A stretch of DNA of 64,000 nt from Capsicum annuum (lineage: Eukaryota; Streptophyta; Magnoliopsida; Solanales; Solanaceae): NCBI RefSeq assembly GCF_002878395.1, contig NC_061115.1, positions 91,564,125-91,628,124 of the forward strand, given 5' to 3'. Position numbers and translations under genes: made by a program. Below are positions 61,671-64,000 of the stretch, piece by piece. Position 1 is the stretch's first letter. Each line of letters starts with the position of its first letter. Under the pieces are notes generated by a model that saw nothing but the letters and a program-made list of their open reading frames with translations, was not told where the DNA came from and made no database searches.

Positions 61671-62920
61671 TGTCTTGTGGCATATGCTATAACTTTACCA
61701 TGCTTCATAAATACACATCCTAAGCCAATTTTTGAAGTATCACAATACACTGCATACCCCTCTGTGCCTTCTGGACGCACCAATACGGGTGTAGAAGTCA
61801 ACTTATTCTTCAGATCTTGGAAACTCCTTTAACATCCATCATTCGATTGAAATTTGAAAGCTTTGTGTGTTAGATTTGTTAAAGGTGCAAAAATTGAAGA
61901 AAACTCTTCAACGAACCTCCTATAATAACCTACCAAACCAAGTAAACTACGAACCTTCTTAGGCGTTATAGGTCTTGGCCAGTTCTTCACAGCTTCTATC
62001 TTTCGAGTATCGGCCATTATCCCTTCATCAAACGCAATATGACACAAAAATGTCACAAATTTTAACCAAAACTCACATTTAGAGAATTTTGCATATAGCT
62101 TACAATCACAAAGAATCTATAACACCTGTCGTAAGTGACTGGCATGGTCCTTCTTTGATCTCGAATAAACCAGAATGTCATCTATAAAAAATATCACGAA
62201 CACATCTAGGTATGTCTTGAACACCCTATTCATCAAATCCATAAAAGTTGCAGGCGCATTAGTTAGTCCAAACGACATGACTATAAACTCATAATAACCA
62301 TACCATGTTCAAAAAGTTGTCTTGGGTATATCATTCTCTTTGACCCTCACTTGGTGGTAACCTAACCTCAAATCAATCTTTGAAAAGCACTTGGCACCTT
62401 GCAACTGGTTGAATAAGTCATCAATTCTCGGAAGGGGATATTTGTTCTTAATAGTCACTTTATTATGTTGTCGGTAGTCAATACACATTTTTAATGAGCC
62501 ATCTTTATTATGCACAAATAACACTGGTGCACCCCAAGGGGACATACTAGGCATTATGAATCCTTTTTCTAGCAAGTCTTTTAATTGCTCTTTTAACTTT
62601 CGTAATTCTACCGGGGCCATTCTATACGGAGGAATTAAGATTGGTTGAGTACCTGGAGTTACATTAATACCAATCTCCACTTCTCGTTCTAGTGAAAAAC
62701 CTAGAAGATCTTCAGGAAATACATTGGGAAATTTATTTACTACTGTAATAGTTTGAAGAGTTGGTGGCACTACACATGTATCTTTCACTCTAACTAGATG
62801 ATATATGTAACCCTTGGAAATCATCTTTTTTGCCTTAAAATAAGAAATAAATTTACCTCTTGGCGCTCCAATATTCCCCCTCCATTCAAAGACTGCCTCC
62901 CTTGGAAAATAGAAATACAC
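61671..62920 (-). pseudogene. Reverse transcriptase and partial RNase H (pol pseudogene)
   Basis: A single frame with four or so stops. The 203-codon part (62920-62309) contains [42 protein letters not shown] (normally YRQLNKV), [16 protein letters not shown] and [12 protein letters not shown]. It ends at a TGA where this family usually has Arg. The same frame goes on with [18 protein letters not shown] and the catalytic FIDDILVYS at about 62175-62200, a TAG near 62118, KFSKCEFWL, and PKKVRSLLGLVGYYRRF (62056-61829). After a TAA comes RNase H: TSTPVLVRPEGTEGYAVYCDTSKIGLGCVFMKHGKVIAYATRQ, given in parts here as STPVL, YCDTSKIGLGCVF and VIAYATRQ. RNase H breaks off right after YATRQ. Confidence 0.92.
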
Positions 62921-62929
62921 CCTCTTAGT

Positions 62930-63373
62930 TTAGCAATCTACTGCGGCATATAAAGAAGCCAACCAATCCATACCAATTATAGCATCAAAATCTACCATTT
63001 CTAACTTAACCAGGTCAGCCATTGTATCACGACCACAAATAGTGCTTATATAATTTCGATACACTCTTCTAGATATAATAGATTCACCAACCGGTGTAGA
63101 TATTTCAAATGGCTTAACTAGCAATTCTGGTGTTCTTTTGAACTTCCCAGCAACCAAAGGAGTGACATATGATAATGTATAACCCGGATCAATTAATTCA
63201 TAAACATCATGTGAAAAGCTGGAAAATGTACCTATAACCACATCTGGAGAAGCCTCTAAATTTTGTTGATCCGCTAACGCATATGTACAATTTTGAACTC
63301 CACTAGAGCTAGCTGCTTCTTTAGCACCTCTACCATATTCCATAGGTTGTACACCTCTACCTGAATGAGGCAC
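62930..63373 (-). pseudogene. Gag C-terminal end and aspartic protease (147 codons)
   Basis: The open frame starts in the Gag tail and crosses the boundary YALADQQNLEASPDVVIGTF. The protease active site follows as LIDPGYTLSYV; this group uses DPG-S/T where others have D-S/T-G. The flap region and a DFDAIIGMDWLASLYAAVDC stretch (normally FDVILGMDWL) close the domain. A stop separates it from RT, which follows 9 bp on in the same frame, so protease and RT were one polyprotein. The protease processes Gag-Pol in the particle. The ATG used here is incidental, not the start of the polyprotein. Confidence 0.88.
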
Positions 63374-64000
63374 CTATGATGATGATGCAATGGCTGATCC
63401 AGTAGGTCGTTCCATACCAACCATGCTGCTTTATGGGCATTCTCTCATCATATGCCCCGACATACCACACCAAAAATATACATTTGTCCTAAACCTATAT
63501 GCTACTAAATTAATCTTTCCACATTGTTTACATGGCTGTCGAGGAGAGCTTAATTGAATCATACTCCCTTGATCTTGATGCCCCGTTGTTCGTGAACTCT
63601 AACTCTCACTTTTTTTGTCAAAACTTGTTGCCTTTGGACCCTTAAAACTGTGGTGGAGCAGTAGCTGTAGGATAAAAAGATAATGACCTAGACGATCTAA
63701 AATAAAACTGAGGCCTAAAATAACCTTGGGATCCCATGAACTACCCCGTAGATCTGGACCTCTTAGAATACCCTCTTTCTAATTCTTGTGTTCTTCTTTT
63801 TTTCCTCTGATCCTCTATTTTTTGTGCAAACGCTTGTATCCTTGCTATGTCAATGTCTTTGTTCAAAGCAGCAATAGTAAAATATCTAACCATATATGGT
63901 TCTAATCAATCCACATATCGATGAACTCTATCATCCATAGTAGCCACTACATTAGGAGCATAACTATCCAAAGAGTTAAACCGGAGGCTGTACTCTCTCA
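63374..64000 (-). pseudogene. Gag C-terminal half with zinc-knuckle remnants (runs off window)
   Basis: In one frame with several stops the minus strand reads RYSLRFNSLDSYAPNVVATM, DDRVHRYVD, LEPYMVRYFTIAALNKDIDIARIQAFAQ and RSRSTG. These are the conserved end of Gag in this family. The nucleocapsid segment at about 63530-63415 reads CKQCGKINLVAY (His and last Cys lost), then YFWCGMSGHMMREC (first Cys lost, the rest kept). The N-terminal Gag, PBS and 5' LTR lie beyond the window. Confidence 0.85.

Noticed and set aside
61671..62920. Endogenous pararetrovirus (caulimovirid) instead of a retrotransposon
   Set aside because: RT is followed by integrase and a chromodomain-like tail and flanked by an LTR with a polypurine tract, none of which fits a caulimovirid.

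Overview
This 64 kb window looks like plant nuclear heterochromatin. It is AT-rich and packed with decayed, nested LTR retrotransposons, with no convincing intact host gene, tRNA or rRNA. The Gag and Pol remnants carry motifs I associate from memory with Solanaceae Ty3/gypsy chromoviruses of the Tekay/Del type: a PPKRTN-like Gag start, a YALxxRQxxEASPDVV Gag/PR boundary, a DPG-type protease and a degenerate chromodomain tail. Sire-type Ty1/copia remnants are also present. A pepper, tomato or potato relative is the best guess; the species cannot be fixed from this sequence alone.

Layout. (1) 1-26703 is a tandem array, on the minus strand, of one non-autonomous Ty3/gypsy family. It has about 2.85 kb LTRs, a roughly 3.5 kb internal region with a degenerate gag, and no pol. 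Neighbouring units share LTRs (LTR-INT-LTR-INT-LTR). Three units carry one shared internal deletion, and an approximately 11.08 kb block of the array has been duplicated. (2) 26704-30945 holds an LTR end fused to a plus-strand Ty3/gypsy RNase H/integrase/chromodomain pseudogene. (3) 30951-33273 is a solo LTR with perfect 5-bp target-site duplications. (4) 33279-37440 is unassigned DNA, then a Sire-type copia primer-binding site and gag pseudogene. (5) 37470-49130 is bounded by a roughly 700 bp direct repeat with a PBS after the left copy. It contains a PPR-like gene fragment and a nested minus-strand Sire-type copia element (41166-48256) with both LTRs, gag remnants and no recognisable pol. 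(6) 49140-52540 holds a copia protease scrap, a 93-bp tandem repeat, and a gypsy LTR with PBS and leader. (7) 54032-56557 is a second solo LTR, also with perfect 5-bp duplications. (8) 57811 to the window end is the 3' LTR and pol/gag of a minus-strand Ty3/gypsy element; its pol has an internal RNase H-integrase deletion and runs off the window.

The pieces do not form a host pathway. They record nested insertion, LTR-LTR recombination (solo LTRs, shared-LTR array) and segmental duplication. The most interesting structural signals are three. The array is built from a gag-only element. Several LTR families carry tandem short dyads in U3. A GGGACC-x-GGTCCC palindrome is scattered through the nested copia element. 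All element boundaries come from reading the sequence by eye. TSD-supported ones are firm; others are marked as approximate.
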